From Nitrosomonas sp. (GTDB lineage: Bacteria > Pseudomonadota > Gammaproteobacteria > Burkholderiales > Nitrosomonadaceae), in contig JAJSDU010000003.1 of the NCBI GenBank assembly GCA_028577615.1, positions 1 to 64,000 of the forward strand: a stretch of DNA of 64,000 nucleotides. The letters run 5' to 3'. Positions within the stretch are counted from its first letter, which is position 1; each line of letters begins with the position of its first letter. Under the pieces are notes generated by a model. It saw only the letters and a list, made by a program, of their open reading frames with translations, had not been told where the DNA came from and did not search any database. The position numbers and the translations under genes are program-made. Shown one piece after another: positions 35,293 to 46,353 of this stretch.

Positions 35293-36927
35293 CTAACGGT
35301 ATCGCTTGTAAAAATTGATCAGTCCATTCGTCGAACCGTCATGCGATGTGGTTAATTGATCGTGTTCCAGTTCCGGCAGTATTTTACCGGCCAGTTGCTT
35401 GCCGAGCTCAACGCCCCACTGATCGAATGGATTGATATTCCAGATAACGCTTTGCACAAAGACCTTGTGTTCATAAAGTGCGATCAGCATGCCCAGCGTT
35501 GCAGGGTCCAGTTTTCTGAACAGCATTGTGGTAACGGGGTGGTTTCCGGGATGAGTTTTATGCGGAATCAGTTTTTCCCGCAGTGCGGCGGATAGAACAC
35601 TGGATTCGAGCTCTTTCCTGACTTCATGTTCATTTTTTCCGCACATCAGCGCCTGTGTCTGGGCAAAACAGTTGGCGAGCAGCAGCTCATGGTGTTTGCC
35701 GATCGGATGCTGGCTTTGACAGGGCGCGAGGAAATCGGCAGAAATCGAAGCTGTACCCTGATGCAGCAGTTGATAGAACGCATGCTGGCCATTGGTTCCG
35801 GGTTCTCCCCAGACGACAGTTCCGGTTGCGTAGTCGACTTCGTTGCCGTCGCGATCGATCCGTTTGCCGTTGCTCTCCATTTCGAGCTGCTGCAGATACG
35901 CCGGAAAGCGGTGCAGGTACTGGTCGTACGGCAGGACGGCATGCGATGTGACGCCAAGAAAGTTGATCTGCCAGACGGCGATCAGACCGAGCATGACCGG
36001 TATGTTTTTTTCCAGCGGCGTATTGAGAAAATGCTGATCCATGGCATTGGCGCCATCCAGCAATGCACGGAAATGATCCATCCCGATCACCAGTGCAATG
36101 GGCAGTCCAATGGCCGACCAGAGCGAATAACGACCGCCTACCCAGTCCCAGAACTCGAACATGTTATCCGGATCGATGCCGAATTGTTCGACGGCAGCGC
36201 GGTTGGTGGAAACTGCGACGAAATGACGCGCGATATCCTGTTCACGCGCGCCTTGCGCAAGAAACCAGTTCCTCGCGGAATGCGCGTTGGTCAGGGTTTC
36301 CTGTGTCGTGAACGTTTTCGACGCGATGACGAACAGCGTCGTGGCCGGATTAAGCGGTTGCAGCGTTTCATACAGCTGAGTGCCGTCGACGTTTGAAACA
36401 AAATGCGGCCTGATGCCGGAAGACTGGTAGGGCTTGAGCGCCTCGGACACCATGCAGGGACCGAGATCGGAGCCGCCAATGCCGATATTGACGATGTCGG
36501 TAATGGGTTGGCCGTCATAGCCTTTATGATCGCCGCTGCGGATTCTGTCGGTAAATGCTGCCATTTGTTCGAGCACGGCATTGACTTTCAGTGTTACATT
36601 TTCGCCTTCCAGCATGACGGGTTCCTTGCTGCGCAAGGCAATGTGCAGCGCGGCCCGGTCTTCCGTGTTGTTTACACGCGCGCCGTGAAACAGCTGGGTT
36701 ATCCAGTTTTCCATATGCTGTTGCCGCGCCAGCGCCAGCAGCAGGGTAAGGGTTTCGCCGGTCACGGGTTGTTTGGAGAAATCGACCAGCATGTCATTGA
36801 AGGTCAGCGAAAACTGCTCAAAACGCTGCGCATTCTGCCTGAATAAGTCATACACAGGTTGTTCTGATATTGCGGATTGATGCGTTTGTAATGCCTGCCA
36901 AGCGGGTGATTGTGTTAACTGTATCAT
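35293..36927 (-). CDS. pgi: Glucose-6-phosphate isomerase
   Basis: 544 residues. Signatures: [19 protein letters not shown] (about 148-166), [20 protein letters not shown] (about 370-390, with the catalytic His) and [19 protein letters not shown] with the C-terminal Lys. It interconverts fructose-6-P and glucose-6-P. Embedding in the glycogen operon, two bases ahead of glgA, suggests it feeds gluconeogenic carbon into glucan synthesis. Confidence 0.97.
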   Translation of the reverse strand: MIQLTQSPAWQALQTHQSAISEQPVYDLFRQNAQRFEQFSLTFNDMLVDFSKQPVTGETLTLLLALARQQHMENWITQLFHGARVNNTEDRAALHIALRSKEPVMLEGENVTLKVNAVLEQMAAFTDRIRSGDHKGYDGQPITDIVNIGIGGSDLGPCMVSEALKPYQSSGIRPHFVSNVDGTQLYETLQPLNPATTLFVIASKTFTTQETLTNAHSARNWFLAQGAREQDIARHFVAVSTNRAAVEQFGIDPDNMFEFWDWVGGRYSLWSAIGLPIALVIGMDHFRALLDGANAMDQHFLNTPLEKNIPVMLGLIAVWQINFLGVTSHAVLPYDQYLHRFPAYLQQLEMESNGKRIDRDGNEVDYATGTVVWGEPGTNGQHAFYQLLHQGTASISADFLAPCQSQHPIGKHHELLLANCFAQTQALMCGKNEHEVRKELESSVLSAALREKLIPHKTHPGNHPVTTMLFRKLDPATLGMLIALYEHKVFVQSVIWNINPFDQWGVELGKQLAGKILPELEHDQLTTSHDGSTNGLINFYKRYR

Positions 36928-36972
36928 GGTTTTACTCGAAAGTTGAAACGGATCACCAGTATGTGCCTCTGT

Positions 36973-39039
36973 TTATTGGCTGCGGACGGTCAATGAGAGA
37001 GTGACTTCCCTGCTTTCAATGGGCCACGTTAATAACAGCGTAACTGCCTGCATGATTTTTTCAAAACCCTGCTCGGACTGCGATACCGTAAAAAGCGGTT
37101 GCGCGGAAAACTGAACAGGCAGAGACGCCTTGAGCAAAATGCTGCCTTGCAGCGTATCATCGTCGAGTGTGATTTCGTTCAGATTTACCAATGCAAGCGG
37201 CTGACCGAAACCGCTGATCGCTTCCCCCTGAAGGATGAAGCGTCCGCCCGGCCCATCGCAGCTGGGCATGGCGAGATTGATCTCGGTACTGAAGCTGTTC
37301 TTCAGATCGCCTGAAAAATGGTAAGTGACCTGCAACCGGTTGTCCAGAAGTTGCAGTTGTTTGTTAATCAGCAGCGATTCATGCCAGGCTTGAAAGCGGA
37401 TGCCGCTTGTGGCGGTATCCGCATCGCTATATTGATATGCGATCCGTGCGCCATTGATCCGGTCTATGAATAGCGTGCGGGCATTGTCATCCGGTTCCAG
37501 ATCGACTGCATAAATCCGGTGTCTGCTGATGATGCGATCATGCGCAGAGGCGATGCCATTACTGGTTTCGACCGAATTATCCGCATCGCCTGATTTTTCC
37601 ACACTGTGGGAATCGGCGGCATCATCCGGTGAATGCTGATCGCACAACTGCACTTTATCAAAATAATCTTCCTTATGGCGGCGCAGGGTATCGCCAAAGT
37701 TATGCTTCAGCTCATAGGCATCGAACTCGATGATGCTGGCGGATTGATCATGCCTGACAATGATCTGCAGATTGCCATTCTGCAAACAGGTTTCGTCGAT
37801 GCCGTCAAAGTCGATATCCTGAGTCGCCCGGTTTTCGCGTGCAGCGCAATGATCCAGCATCGCTTCCAGATCGATCAGGTTGTTGTAAATGGCGCGTCGC
37901 AGATGCGGCAGGTACAGACCACCGAACAAGCCGTGCCAGTAGGCGTCATTGGCTTGGGCGGCATACAGTTTCTGTTGCATTTCGCCGGTATGCGGATTTT
38001 TCGGCAGCGCGGCGAGGCGGGCGGACAGACAGAGCATGCGTTTGTGCATCCAATTGGATTCCGGATAGCGCGTCAGAAAATTTTTCCAGATGCCGCCGCG
38101 TAAAAAAGCTTTATTGCGCTCAAACCCGCCGGATGCCTTGGATTGTTTTACCAGATCGGCGTATACCCGGGCGGATTCCGCCGGCAGCGTCCACTCATTC
38201 ATTTCGATGTACGACGTGGTGGGCAGATAGACAATACCTTTTGTTTTTCCGGCAGCGTGATAATCGCGGTAATGCCGCGGCGTTATTCCGGGAGAAGACA
38301 GTACGCCTTGTACAAATTGTTCAAGCCAGCCCTTTTCATAGACCCATTGGTAGGTTTCCGGCCATATGCCGAATTTTTCGATATCGTCGAAGTAAATCGC
38401 GGCAACGGGTTGGTCGCTCGCGTTTTCGACTGCCAACGATTCGATATGCGTGATTGCATCGCTCGCGGGGGAGAAAGGCAATTTGTAGCGTAGTGCTTCG
38501 GATATGGGGAAAATGTCCAGTCTGCACGCGTCTTCTTCGGTGGTAAAAAAACCGTTGAGCTGTTCCGTGGTTTTGCCGGTGCACAGAAAATGGTAATCAT
38601 CCACAATCACGTAACGGATGCCGCATGCCGTCAATGCGGGGACAACAGTTGAATCCCATACCCGTTCCGTCAGCCAGGCGCCACTCGGCCGCTGGCCGAA
38701 TTTCGCGGCCAGTTTTATGGAAAAAGTTTCGATCTGCCCGATACGATCGCGAGCGGGGATAGCTGCCAGCACAGGTTCGGTTTCGCCGGCGCCGAAGAGT
38801 TCAACCTGACCACGGCGAACCATTTCGGTCAGCATCGCCATGTCCTGCGGAAAATGCGCGAAAAGATAGTCGAGCAGCCATCCTGAAAAATGGACGGCAA
38901 AATGGAATTCAGGATAGCGGAACAGCACCTCCAGAAAAGGCTTGTAACAACGCGTATGGGCATCTGCCAGAACTTCGGGGAAATTACCGATGGGCTGGTG
39001 CGCATGAACACCAAAAAGCAGCGATACGGGCCGGGACAT
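36973..39039 (-). CDS. GH57 alpha-glucanotransferase/amylase with C-terminal DUF1926-like domain
   Basis: 688 residues. GH57 motif 1 is HAHQPIGNF (HQP at 14-16). GAWLTERVW (120-128) contains the likely nucleophile Glu125, and YFDDIEKFGIWPETYEWV-like residues near 217-232 carry the likely acid (D218 or D219). These match the Thermococcus 4-alpha-glucanotransferase type. The C-terminal half is beta-rich, as in DUF1925/DUF1926 domains. It probably trims or transfers alpha-1,4-glucan chains in the cytoplasm; no signal peptide is visible. It lies between the second GH57 gene and pgi. Confidence 0.88.
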   Translation of the reverse strand: MSRPVSLLFGVHAHQPIGNFPEVLADAHTRCYKPFLEVLFRYPEFHFAVHFSGWLLDYLFAHFPQDMAMLTEMVRRGQVELFGAGETEPVLAAIPARDRIGQIETFSIKLAAKFGQRPSGAWLTERVWDSTVVPALTACGIRYVIVDDYHFLCTGKTTEQLNGFFTTEEDACRLDIFPISEALRYKLPFSPASDAITHIESLAVENASDQPVAAIYFDDIEKFGIWPETYQWVYEKGWLEQFVQGVLSSPGITPRHYRDYHAAGKTKGIVYLPTTSYIEMNEWTLPAESARVYADLVKQSKASGGFERNKAFLRGGIWKNFLTRYPESNWMHKRMLCLSARLAALPKNPHTGEMQQKLYAAQANDAYWHGLFGGLYLPHLRRAIYNNLIDLEAMLDHCAARENRATQDIDFDGIDETCLQNGNLQIIVRHDQSASIIEFDAYELKHNFGDTLRRHKEDYFDKVQLCDQHSPDDAADSHSVEKSGDADNSVETSNGIASAHDRIISRHRIYAVDLEPDDNARTLFIDRINGARIAYQYSDADTATSGIRFQAWHESLLINKQLQLLDNRLQVTYHFSGDLKNSFSTEINLAMPSCDGPGGRFILQGEAISGFGQPLALVNLNEITLDDDTLQGSILLKASLPVQFSAQPLFTVSQSEQGFEKIMQAVTLLLTWPIESREVTLSLTVRSQ

Positions 39040-39166
39040 ATAAGAAACTCCTACTGGATGTGCATTCTGTAAATATACGCTTGAACGTTCGAATCAGTCA
39101 TTAAAAGCGAAAGCGTTCTGTCATGAAGTTTACTGGCGGAGGAAGTGGCACAGCGGTGATCACGAT

Positions 39167-40864
39167 TCATGATGACCGTCGCATTGCGCCGCTTTCTTCG
39201 GTAGCCTCATCACCTTTGCTGATCGGCTCGGTCAACGTTGCGGGTACAGGCAGCTTCAGCAGACGGTAAAGATTCGCCAGATTGTCACGGTAGAGCTGAT
39301 CAAACCGGATTACCGTACAGGCCTGATTATAATCGCCAAACCACCAGAACCAGTCGGAGCTTTCGCACGACGCAAGTTGCAGTTCCGCTTCGTTTTTTTC
39401 GTCCTCACTCAATCGTCCGCTTTGCATGACCAGATCATAACTTTGTTTGGCCGCGCAGAGCAGGTCCCACGCACGGTTTTTTTCCGAATCGCCAATCCAT
39501 GTCGAAAATGATCCGTATACCCAGCTGCCTGCCGTCAGTACGGGTAGTATTGCCATATTTGCAAGCGTTGTTGCGGTAATGTAGTCGCTGTACGTTGTGG
39601 TACCGATATCGGCGTGATTTTCCAGCAGCGTGTACAGGTCGTCGAGAAAGAAAAAACCATTATAAGGATAGTATTCCCAGGCATTTTCGCCGTCCAGAAT
39701 AACGCTGACGATGTTGCTTTCAGGTCCGGCCTGCAAGGCTGCCTGCTCGAGCAGGTCGACGAAATGCTCGGCCGCATCCCGTCCATACCACTTGGCGTAC
39801 TCAAAACCGATGAGATCGGACAGTGCGTCATCGCGAAAAAAACAGATGACATCGCCTGTTCTGGACGGAATGCGGTAGGGACGGTACAGATAGTGATTGC
39901 GGGCGGGCAACGCGCCATCCGGAGTGGAGTTGCGCAGACTGTTGGCGAGAACGCCTTCACTGCTGGCGCACCACTGGCAGCCATATTCGGCCAGAATTGA
40001 TATCAGCGCGGAGGAGACGGCGCCTTCAGCAGGCCAGATACCAGCGGGTTTAGTCGCGAAACGCCGGGTGTGACTGGTCACCGCCTTATCCAGATGAAAC
40101 GCCACGCGACTACGTCCGCCGGGGTAAGTACCGCTGGCCGGCAGGCTGGCGTCGGCAATGCTTTCATGCGCGGAGGCAAAGTCGATCAATAGCGGCGACA
40201 GCGGATGATAATGCGGTGTTGTCGACAGTTCGATCTGTTTCCTCTCGGCTAGCCTGCGGTAGCGGGGTATCAGTTCCTTGATCAATGCGCCGATCAGGTC
40301 GAAAAGCTGCATTCGGTCGGCATGGTTGAAGTCTTCGCTTTTTGTCATCAAACGCATGATTGTTTCATTGTTGCGTCGCACACTCTCGCCTGTCCAGGCG
40401 AGGTGATACCATACCAGCAAATCGGCGAGGTAGCGCGCCGAAAACTGAACCAGGCCTGCCGCATGCTTTTGTTGCAGCGTATCGTACAGATCGTGCAAAC
40501 GCGCATAAGCCGGGTAGGGCTTGAGCATGGTATTGTGGTTGGCTTTGAAACAATTGGTCAGGATGCGTTCCTGATCCTCGCTGGAAATTCTTTCCAGATC
40601 CGGTGCGGCGAGCAGGCGCAGCAACGGATCGCGTATTTGTCCCGAAGAAAATTGATCGACGTAATCTTCCAGCTGATCGAGAAGCACCGGCACGAAATTG
40701 ACAATCGCCTTGATGCCGGGATGCGACTCCAGGTGAAAGGCCATATCAGCATAGTCTTTAATGGCATGCAGATATACCCAGGGCATTTCAAATTCCCGGT
40801 TATCGTAGTGGCGATAATCGGGTTGATGCATGTGCCATAACAGGACAAGCTGAATTTTTTTCAT
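39167..40864 (-). CDS. GH57 family glycoside hydrolase (second paralog)
   Basis: 565 residues. Motif 1 is LLWHMHQPDYR (HQP at 13-15). GIWPAEGAV has the likely nucleophile Glu280, and SVILDGENAWEYYPYNG has the likely acid Asp391. This is the amylase/amylopullulanase-like GH57 subfamily, distinct from the upstream 688-residue enzyme. It has no signal peptide. It starts nine bases after glgC ends, so the two are co-expressed. Substrate is inferred to be cytoplasmic alpha-glucan. Confidence 0.87.
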   Translation of the reverse strand: MKKIQLVLLWHMHQPDYRHYDNREFEMPWVYLHAIKDYADMAFHLESHPGIKAIVNFVPVLLDQLEDYVDQFSSGQIRDPLLRLLAAPDLERISSEDQERILTNCFKANHNTMLKPYPAYARLHDLYDTLQQKHAAGLVQFSARYLADLLVWYHLAWTGESVRRNNETIMRLMTKSEDFNHADRMQLFDLIGALIKELIPRYRRLAERKQIELSTTPHYHPLSPLLIDFASAHESIADASLPASGTYPGGRSRVAFHLDKAVTSHTRRFATKPAGIWPAEGAVSSALISILAEYGCQWCASSEGVLANSLRNSTPDGALPARNHYLYRPYRIPSRTGDVICFFRDDALSDLIGFEYAKWYGRDAAEHFVDLLEQAALQAGPESNIVSVILDGENAWEYYPYNGFFFLDDLYTLLENHADIGTTTYSDYITATTLANMAILPVLTAGSWVYGSFSTWIGDSEKNRAWDLLCAAKQSYDLVMQSGRLSEDEKNEAELQLASCESSDWFWWFGDYNQACTVIRFDQLYRDNLANLYRLLKLPVPATLTEPISKGDEATEESGAMRRSS

Positions 40865-40873
40865 GCGATAAAG

Positions 40874-42154
40874 TTACCCCAGGTAATGTATTTTCTGTCC
40901 GAGCATTTCGGGTGTAATCAGCGTGATGCCTTTTTCGGTGACATGGAACTGTTTGCCGTCCTCATCCGGGTTGAAGCCGACCTTGAGGCCTTCCGGGATT
41001 TTGCAGTTTTTTTCGACTACGACGCGTCTCAGGTGCGCATTCCGTCCGATATCGACATTGGGCAGAATGACCGAATCTTCAACCTGGCTGTAACTGCGCA
41101 CCTGCACATTGGAAAACAGCAGTGAACGGCGCACTGTACCGCCACTGATGATACATCCGCCGGATACCATGGAATCAAGCGCCTGTCCGCGCCGGTCTTC
41201 ATCGTCGAAAACGAATTTTGCTGACGGTAATTGTTCCTGGTAAGTCCAGATAGGCCAGCTGTCGTCATACAGATTCAATTCCGGGGTTACCGTCGTCAGG
41301 TCGATATTCGCTTCCCAGTAGGCGTCTACCGTGCCGACATCGCGCCAGTAGGGTACTCCGGCAACTATGTTGACGCAGCTGTCGCGGAACCGGTGCGCGA
41401 AAACGCGATAGCGTGGAACCAGATAGGGAATCAGATCCTTGCCAAAATCGTGCGACGAAGACTCGGTTTCATGATCACGAATCAGTTGTTCAAATAAAAA
41501 TGCTGTATTAAAAACATAGATACCCATGCTGACAAGCGCCTTGTCCGGATGATCGGGCATGGGTTCCGGGTTTTCCGGCTTCTCGGCAAAACTGGTTACG
41601 CGCCAGTCATCGTCAACGCCCATGATTCCGAATGCGCTTGCTTCTTCCAGCGGCACTTCGATGCAGGCGACGGTCAGGTCGGCCTGTTTGTCGATATGCT
41701 CGGCCAGCAGTTTGCCATAGTCCATTTTGTAGACATGATCGCCGCCGAGAATCAAAACATAATCGGTATTGTGATGGTGCAGTATGCTGAGATTCTGAAA
41801 TACCGCGTCCGCCGTTCCCTGATACCAGGATTCCTTGATCTGCTGTTGCGCTGGCACCAGTTCGACAAATTCGTTGAAGCGTCCGTCCAGAAAACTCCAT
41901 CCGCGCTGTATATGCTGGATCAGGCTTTGTGCCTTGTATTGCGTCAAGACACTGATTTGACGTACACCGGAGTTGACACAGTTTGACAGTGGAAAATCGA
42001 TGATGCGGAATTTGCCGCCAAAGGGTACGGCGGGCTTGGCGCGCCAGTCGGTCATTTGCTTCAGGCGCGTGCCGCGGCCACCGGCTAGTATCAACGCGAT
42101 GGTGTTACAGGTGATTTTGTTGCGGACAGGGTTTAGCGCGTACTGCTGTTCCAT
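40874..42154 (-). CDS. glgC: Glucose-1-phosphate adenylyltransferase
   Basis: 426 residues from ATG 42154, chosen because AGGAGG lies seven bases upstream; an in-frame TTG at 42172 is ignored. N-terminal pyrophosphorylase loop: [20 protein letters not shown] and [31 protein letters not shown] is in the middle and a left-handed helix is at the C-terminus. It makes ADP-glucose, the committed step of glycogen synthesis. It is the first gene of the minus-strand glycogen operon and diverges from glgB. Confidence 0.97.
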   Translation of the reverse strand: MEQQYALNPVRNKITCNTIALILAGGRGTRLKQMTDWRAKPAVPFGGKFRIIDFPLSNCVNSGVRQISVLTQYKAQSLIQHIQRGWSFLDGRFNEFVELVPAQQQIKESWYQGTADAVFQNLSILHHHNTDYVLILGGDHVYKMDYGKLLAEHIDKQADLTVACIEVPLEEASAFGIMGVDDDWRVTSFAEKPENPEPMPDHPDKALVSMGIYVFNTAFLFEQLIRDHETESSSHDFGKDLIPYLVPRYRVFAHRFRDSCVNIVAGVPYWRDVGTVDAYWEANIDLTTVTPELNLYDDSWPIWTYQEQLPSAKFVFDDEDRRGQALDSMVSGGCIISGGTVRRSLLFSNVQVRSYSQVEDSVILPNVDIGRNAHLRRVVVEKNCKIPEGLKVGFNPDEDGKQFHVTEKGITLITPEMLGQKIHYLG

Positions 42155-42279
42155 CGATGACCTCCTGATCAAATTAGGGTAAATTCTTAACCGGCTCCGG
42201 TTCGGCGCAGATCGTAAGGCAATACAATGCTATGATAGCAGTAATCAGGCAATTCCAAGAATGGTTATATAATCCCCAT

Positions 42280-44505
42280 ATGTCTCCCATGACCTTGAAA
42301 CATCCATTACCGGCAGTTTCTCCAGATCCGCTTCAGGATGCGCTTCTCGGCGCGCGATTGCATGATCCTTTCACTTATCTCGGCGTACACAAAACAGCAG
42401 CGGATACATACCGGACGCGGATTTTTCAACCTCACGCTCATGCAGTCTGGATTAAAACAGCGCAGGATTTCGCACCGATGACGCGCATTCATGCCGAAGG
42501 GATTTACGAGTGGCTGAGCATGGAATCGCCGTTGATACCCGTCCGGCTGCGTATTGAGAAGGAAGGCACGGCGGCACAGTCAAAGCAGGTTTATGAGATT
42601 TACGATGCCTATTCATTTTCATCGCAAGTAACCGACCATGATCTCTACCTGTTCAATGAAGGCAAGCTGAATCAGGCCTATCGCATGCTGGGCGCACATC
42701 GCATGCGCAATGCCGGGGTGGAAGGCGTGCGTTTTGCGGTGTGGGCGCCGAATGCTGAGCGCGTTAGCGTCGTCGGTGATTTTAACCGCTGGGATGGCCG
42801 TGTGCATCCGATGCGTGCGCATCACAGCAGCGGTGTATGGGAGCTGTTTATTCCGGAGCTGCCATCCGGCGCACTGTATAAATTCGAAATACGCAACCGG
42901 CACAGCGGTGAAGTACTGCTGAAAACCGATCCTTACGCGACGCGCTTTGAATTGCGTCCCAATACGGCGGCGCTGGCGCCCGCGAATCATGTTTTTCGGT
43001 GGTCTGACGCGGCATGGATGGAAAAGCGCACCGATTGGGACTGGCTGCATGCGCCGCTGAATATTCTGGAAATCCATCCTGGCTCATGGAAGCGTCATCC
43101 CGACGGCCGCTTCTACAACTACCGTGAAATCGCTCAACACCTGATCCCCTATGTATTGGAAATGGGGTATACCCATCTCGAGCTGCTGCCGGTTTCGGAA
43201 CATCCGCTTGACGAATCCTGGGGTTACCAGACGACCGGTTATTTTGCCGTAACCAGCCGCTATGGTTCTCCCGATGATTTCAGATATTTCGTTGATGCCT
43301 GTCATCAGGCGCAGATCGGCGTGATTCTTGACTGGGTGCCGGGTCATTTTCCGCTGGATGCGTTTGCGCTCGCGCGTTTTGACGGCACCGCGCTGTACGA
43401 ACACGAAGACCCGCGCCTGGGTTACCATCAGGACTGGGGCACGTACATTTTCAACTACGGCCGCAACGAAGTGAAATCCTTTCTGTTATCCAGCGCGCAT
43501 TTCTGGTTGTCAGAATTTCATCTTGACGGATTGCGGGTTGATGCGGTTGCTTCCATGCTTTATCTGGATTATTCGCGCAATGAAGGCGAATGGCTGCCTA
43601 ATCCGTTCGGCGGACGGGAAAATCTCGATGCCATCGCGTTTCTGCGCGAACTGAATATCATGGTGCATGACGAATTTCCAGGCGCATTGACGCTGGCGGA
43701 AGAATCGACTGCCTGGCCGGCGGTATCGCGGCCGACGTATCTGGGCGGACTGGGTTTTTCGATGAAATGGAATATGGGCTGGATGCACGACACGCTGGTG
43801 TACATGCAGCAGGATCCTATCTATCGGCGTTATCATCATGACCAGCTCACTTTCAGCCAGCTTTATGCCTATACCGAAAATTTTGTGCTGCCTTTTTCCC
43901 ATGACGAAGTCGTGCACGGCAAGGGCGCATTGATCAACAAGATGCCCGGCGATGACTGGCAGAAATTCGCCAATCTGCGTCTGTTATTCACTTACCAGTT
44001 GACGTGCCCGGGCAAAAAACTGAATTTCATGGGCAATGAGTTTGCACAGGGGCGCGAATGGGATGTCAGCCGGGAACTCGACTGGCCACTGCTTGCGAAC
44101 AAGGCCAATTCAGGCGTACAGGCTGCGCTGAAAGATCTGAATCACCTGTATAAAAACACGCCGGCGCTGTATCAGCTCGATTTTTCCGGCGAAGGTTTTT
44201 CCTGGATCGATTGTCACGATTCCGATCAGTCGATTATCAGCTACATGCGTAGATCGCGTGACGGACAGTTTATTATTGTGGTGTTTAATTTCACCCCGGT
44301 TCCGCGCGAGAACTATCGGATCGGCGTGCCCGAAAAAGGCATTTATCTGGAAAGATTCAACAGCGACTCGTTTTATTACGGCGGCAGTAACCTGGGCAAC
44401 GCCGGGCATATCAACGCCAGCAGTGAATCATGGATGGGGCTGCCGTATTCGCTGGTGATTACATTACCGCCGCTGGCAGGCGTTATTTTTTCATTGCAGG
44501 ATTAG
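42280..44505 (+). CDS. glgB: 1,4-alpha-glucan branching enzyme
   Basis: About 741 residues, GH13. Two N-terminal carbohydrate-binding modules precede the barrel, as in long-form GlgB. Catalytic residues are Asp421 in GLRVDAVAS, Glu474 in LAEESTAWP and the transition-state Asp in [11 protein letters not shown]; spacing matches E. coli D405/E458/D526. It makes alpha-1,6 branches. The start is uncertain between ATG 42280 and 42289. It is divergent from glgC, with about 125 bp for both promoters. Confidence 0.96.
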   Translation: MSPMTLKHPLPAVSPDPLQDALLGARLHDPFTYLGVHKTAADTYRTRIFQPHAHAVWIKTAQDFAPMTRIHAEGIYEWLSMESPLIPVRLRIEKEGTAAQSKQVYEIYDAYSFSSQVTDHDLYLFNEGKLNQAYRMLGAHRMRNAGVEGVRFAVWAPNAERVSVVGDFNRWDGRVHPMRAHHSSGVWELFIPELPSGALYKFEIRNRHSGEVLLKTDPYATRFELRPNTAALAPANHVFRWSDAAWMEKRTDWDWLHAPLNILEIHPGSWKRHPDGRFYNYREIAQHLIPYVLEMGYTHLELLPVSEHPLDESWGYQTTGYFAVTSRYGSPDDFRYFVDACHQAQIGVILDWVPGHFPLDAFALARFDGTALYEHEDPRLGYHQDWGTYIFNYGRNEVKSFLLSSAHFWLSEFHLDGLRVDAVASMLYLDYSRNEGEWLPNPFGGRENLDAIAFLRELNIMVHDEFPGALTLAEESTAWPAVSRPTYLGGLGFSMKWNMGWMHDTLVYMQQDPIYRRYHHDQLTFSQLYAYTENFVLPFSHDEVVHGKGALINKMPGDDWQKFANLRLLFTYQLTCPGKKLNFMGNEFAQGREWDVSRELDWPLLANKANSGVQAALKDLNHLYKNTPALYQLDFSGEGFSWIDCHDSDQSIISYMRRSRDGQFIIVVFNFTPVPRENYRIGVPEKGIYLERFNSDSFYYGGSNLGNAGHINASSESWMGLPYSLVITLPPLAGVIFSLQD

Positions 44506-44566
44506 GCGACCTGGGTTGCGGGCGATTGGTGCACAAGTTTAAGTTCAACCGATTAAACTGATGACT

Positions 44567-44896
44567 TTAGAGCTCGGTATATTTTTTGGCCGATCCTTTT
44601 GATTTCGCCACCGGATATTTCAGCGCGTTTTTTTTCAGCTTTTCCTGAATGATCCGCCGAACATCCAACTCGTATTTATCTGCCAGCAGGAAAGCGAAGG
44701 TAAACACATCGGCGAGTTCTTCTGTCACTTTGTCTATATCCGCCTCATCCGCCGCTTTCCACAGAAAAACTTCGAGCAGTTCGGCAGCTTCGATATTGAG
44801 CGCGAGCGCCAAATCCTTGGCGTTATGAAACTGCGCCCAATCCCGTTCATCGCGGAATTTGAGCAAGATGTCGGTGATGTGTCGGATGTCGTTCAA
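44567..44896 (-). CDS. MazG-like nucleotide pyrophosphohydrolase
   Basis: About 109 residues from TTG 44896, 13 bases after the YefM stop; a longer frame reaches 44947. FHNAKDLALALNIEAAELLE and the later VTEELADVFTFAFLLAD give the ExxE and ELAD/EELAD metal-binding pattern of the RS21-C6/MazG-like all-alpha NTP pyrophosphatases. It probably removes non-canonical or excess nucleotides such as dCTP. It stands in the place where a YoeB-like toxin usually follows YefM. Confidence 0.82.
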   Translation of the reverse strand: MNDIRHITDILLKFRDERDWAQFHNAKDLALALNIEAAELLEVFLWKAADEADIDKVTEELADVFTFAFLLADKYELDVRRIIQEKLKKNALKYPVAKSKGSAKKYTEL

Positions 44897-44909
44897 TTTT
44901 CTCGATCCG

Positions 44910-45149
44910 TTATCGCGTAGCGACTTTTCCAGCTTCCAACTCGACAACGGAATCCATTAGCCGCCGTGCGTTAGCTGGTGAGCGGAGCAAGTACAAGGTT
45001 TCTTCCAACGCTTGATAATCTTTCAGAGAAATCATGACAACCGATGCTCTATTTTTTCGAGTAATAATGACAGGCGAATGATCGTTACAAACCAGCTCCA
45101 TTGTTTTGGTCAAATTGGCGCGTGCCGTCGTATAACTGATTGTATTCAT
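44910..45149 (-). CDS. Antitoxin of Phd/YefM family
   Basis: 79 residues: MNTISYTTARANLTKTMELV, then SPVIITRKNRASVVMISLKDY and an acidic C-terminus. This is a complete YefM-type antitoxin and DNA-binding repressor. No RelE/YoeB toxin follows; the next gene is a MazG-like hydrolase. It is thus an orphan antitoxin or part of an unusual pair. It probably autoregulates from the upstream 65-bp gap. Confidence 0.88.
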   Translation of the reverse strand: MNTISYTTARANLTKTMELVCNDHSPVIITRKNRASVVMISLKDYQALEETLYLLRSPANARRLMDSVVELEAGKVATR

Positions 45150-45214
45150 AACATCATCTTTACTGGTACAGAATAAAGTACAGCAAGTTTAGCGTGTGAA
45201 TTCTATTGGCCAAC

Positions 45215-45811
45215 TTAAATACCGTGAATGACTGCCCTGTACAGTTGCGCCATCGCATAAAGCTTTTTTATTTCAATTTTATCATTTGCCAAGGCAAGGA
45301 GTTGAACACCAATGACGAACTGTATTTCGATTTGAATATGCATTAGCCTCATTTGTTCTTCTTCTGGATAAGTCGGCTGGATTGAGTCATCAGCAATTCT
45401 CCGTGATACCTGCTCAATTCCTCCGTGCGTCAGATCATGAAAAGCCTCGCGATTCGATTCAGAAATTTTGTGTATCCATGCCCCGCCGGTTTCTTTATCA
45501 TTTCCAATTGCTTTCAGAAGCTTATCAAATCCAGGCAATTCATTTCCATCAAGAAATTTTTTGATTTCCTTATCCGAAGCATGATTGAGCAGCCACAATC
45601 CGCGAACATATGAATCCAGCATCGGACGGGCCAGAGCCCAAGCAGGACCTGGTAAATTTTCATCGATCAATATAGTTACGGCATCACAAATATCTTGTGA
45701 TTGTTGTAACAGAGCCAATCCGGGATTACATGGGCAATCTGCTTCATTAGTTTGTGCATGAATCCAAGTGCTAAGCTCTTTGGCAATTCCAATAATCTGA
45801 TTCAGTGCCAT
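45215..45811 (-). CDS. Hypothetical protein (DUF5677/DUF6988-like)
   Basis: 198 residues from ATG 45811; longer starts up to 45865 are unlikely. It is helical. LALLQQSQDICDAVTILIDE and GPAWALARPMLDSYVRGLWL resemble DUF5677/DUF6988-type proteins, which occur in accessory regions. HDLTHGGIEQVSRRI contains a conserved His pair. No membrane segment is seen. The function is unknown; a defence-associated role would be guesswork. Confidence 0.6.
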   Translation of the reverse strand: MALNQIIGIAKELSTWIHAQTNEADCPCNPGLALLQQSQDICDAVTILIDENLPGPAWALARPMLDSYVRGLWLLNHASDKEIKKFLDGNELPGFDKLLKAIGNDKETGGAWIHKISESNREAFHDLTHGGIEQVSRRIADDSIQPTYPEEEQMRLMHIQIEIQFVIGVQLLALANDKIEIKKLYAMAQLYRAVIHGI

Positions 45812-45875
45812 GGTTTCATGTTCCTTGATGTGCAGGCTTTGGCGAATCATACCGGAACACACCAAGTTCCATTAT

Positions 45876-45995
45876 TCAAAATCTCCTCATACAAAACAAT
45901 GCTGGATCTAAATCCGCACCGTTCGACCATGCCAGCGTCTCCAATTCGATGCGAACCTGATTGAATAATTGCACGTCTTTCAATGCTGAATAAAT
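45876..45995 (-). pseudogene. DUF2442 domain fragment
   Basis: On the minus strand: YSALKDVQLFNQVRIELETL then AWSNGADLDPALF. This closely matches the C-terminal half of DUF2442 proteins (usually paired with DUF4160). Its N-terminal half is missing and a one-base shift alters the end (original frame would read LYEEIL). It is a remnant of a small accessory gene. Confidence 0.6.
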
Positions 45996-46052
45996 ACCGG
46001 TTTTTCACTGAAAAAAGTTGCGACATATCGACGATACAGCCGTGCCGTCGCT

Positions 46053-46353
46053 TTAAGATTCTCTAGAAATATTTTCATCTTTGAGACTTTTTCTCTGATG
46101 TACCACAGTGAGTACAAAAATTTCCTTGTCCGTAATTTCATAGAGGATGCGATAAGAATAGAGGAGCAGTTCTCTTACCACCTTCCTCATTGAGTCCTGG
46201 GGCCATTCTTCCCATTTTCGGTAACCCATTTAATTCATTGATTAATTCGCGTATATCATGCACAACTTTTTTCGCATAGTAATGCGAGTCGCGGGGGATG
46301 AAATCATGGATAGACCGTAAATCAGCAATCGCTTGTTGAGACCAAGTTACCAC
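46053..46353 (-). pseudogene. ParE/RelE-type toxin with frameshift
   Basis: The open frame starts MVTWSQQAIADLRSIHDFIP, continues VVHDIRELINELNGLPKMGR and breaks near 46188. There one extra G in GAGGAAGGTGG shifts the frame. Removing it restores VRELLLYSYRILYEITDKEI and FVLTVVHQRKSLKDE to the stop at 46053. These are the typical last strands of ParE toxins. As read, the product would lack the C-terminal half and should be inactive. It overlaps the antitoxin by seven bases. Confidence 0.85.

Noticed and set aside
45980-46078. Short minus-strand frame MKIFLENLKATARLYRRY...
   Set aside because: 32 codons that overlap the repaired end of the ParE toxin and the DUF2442 remnant; more likely a by-product of the broken genes than a gene.
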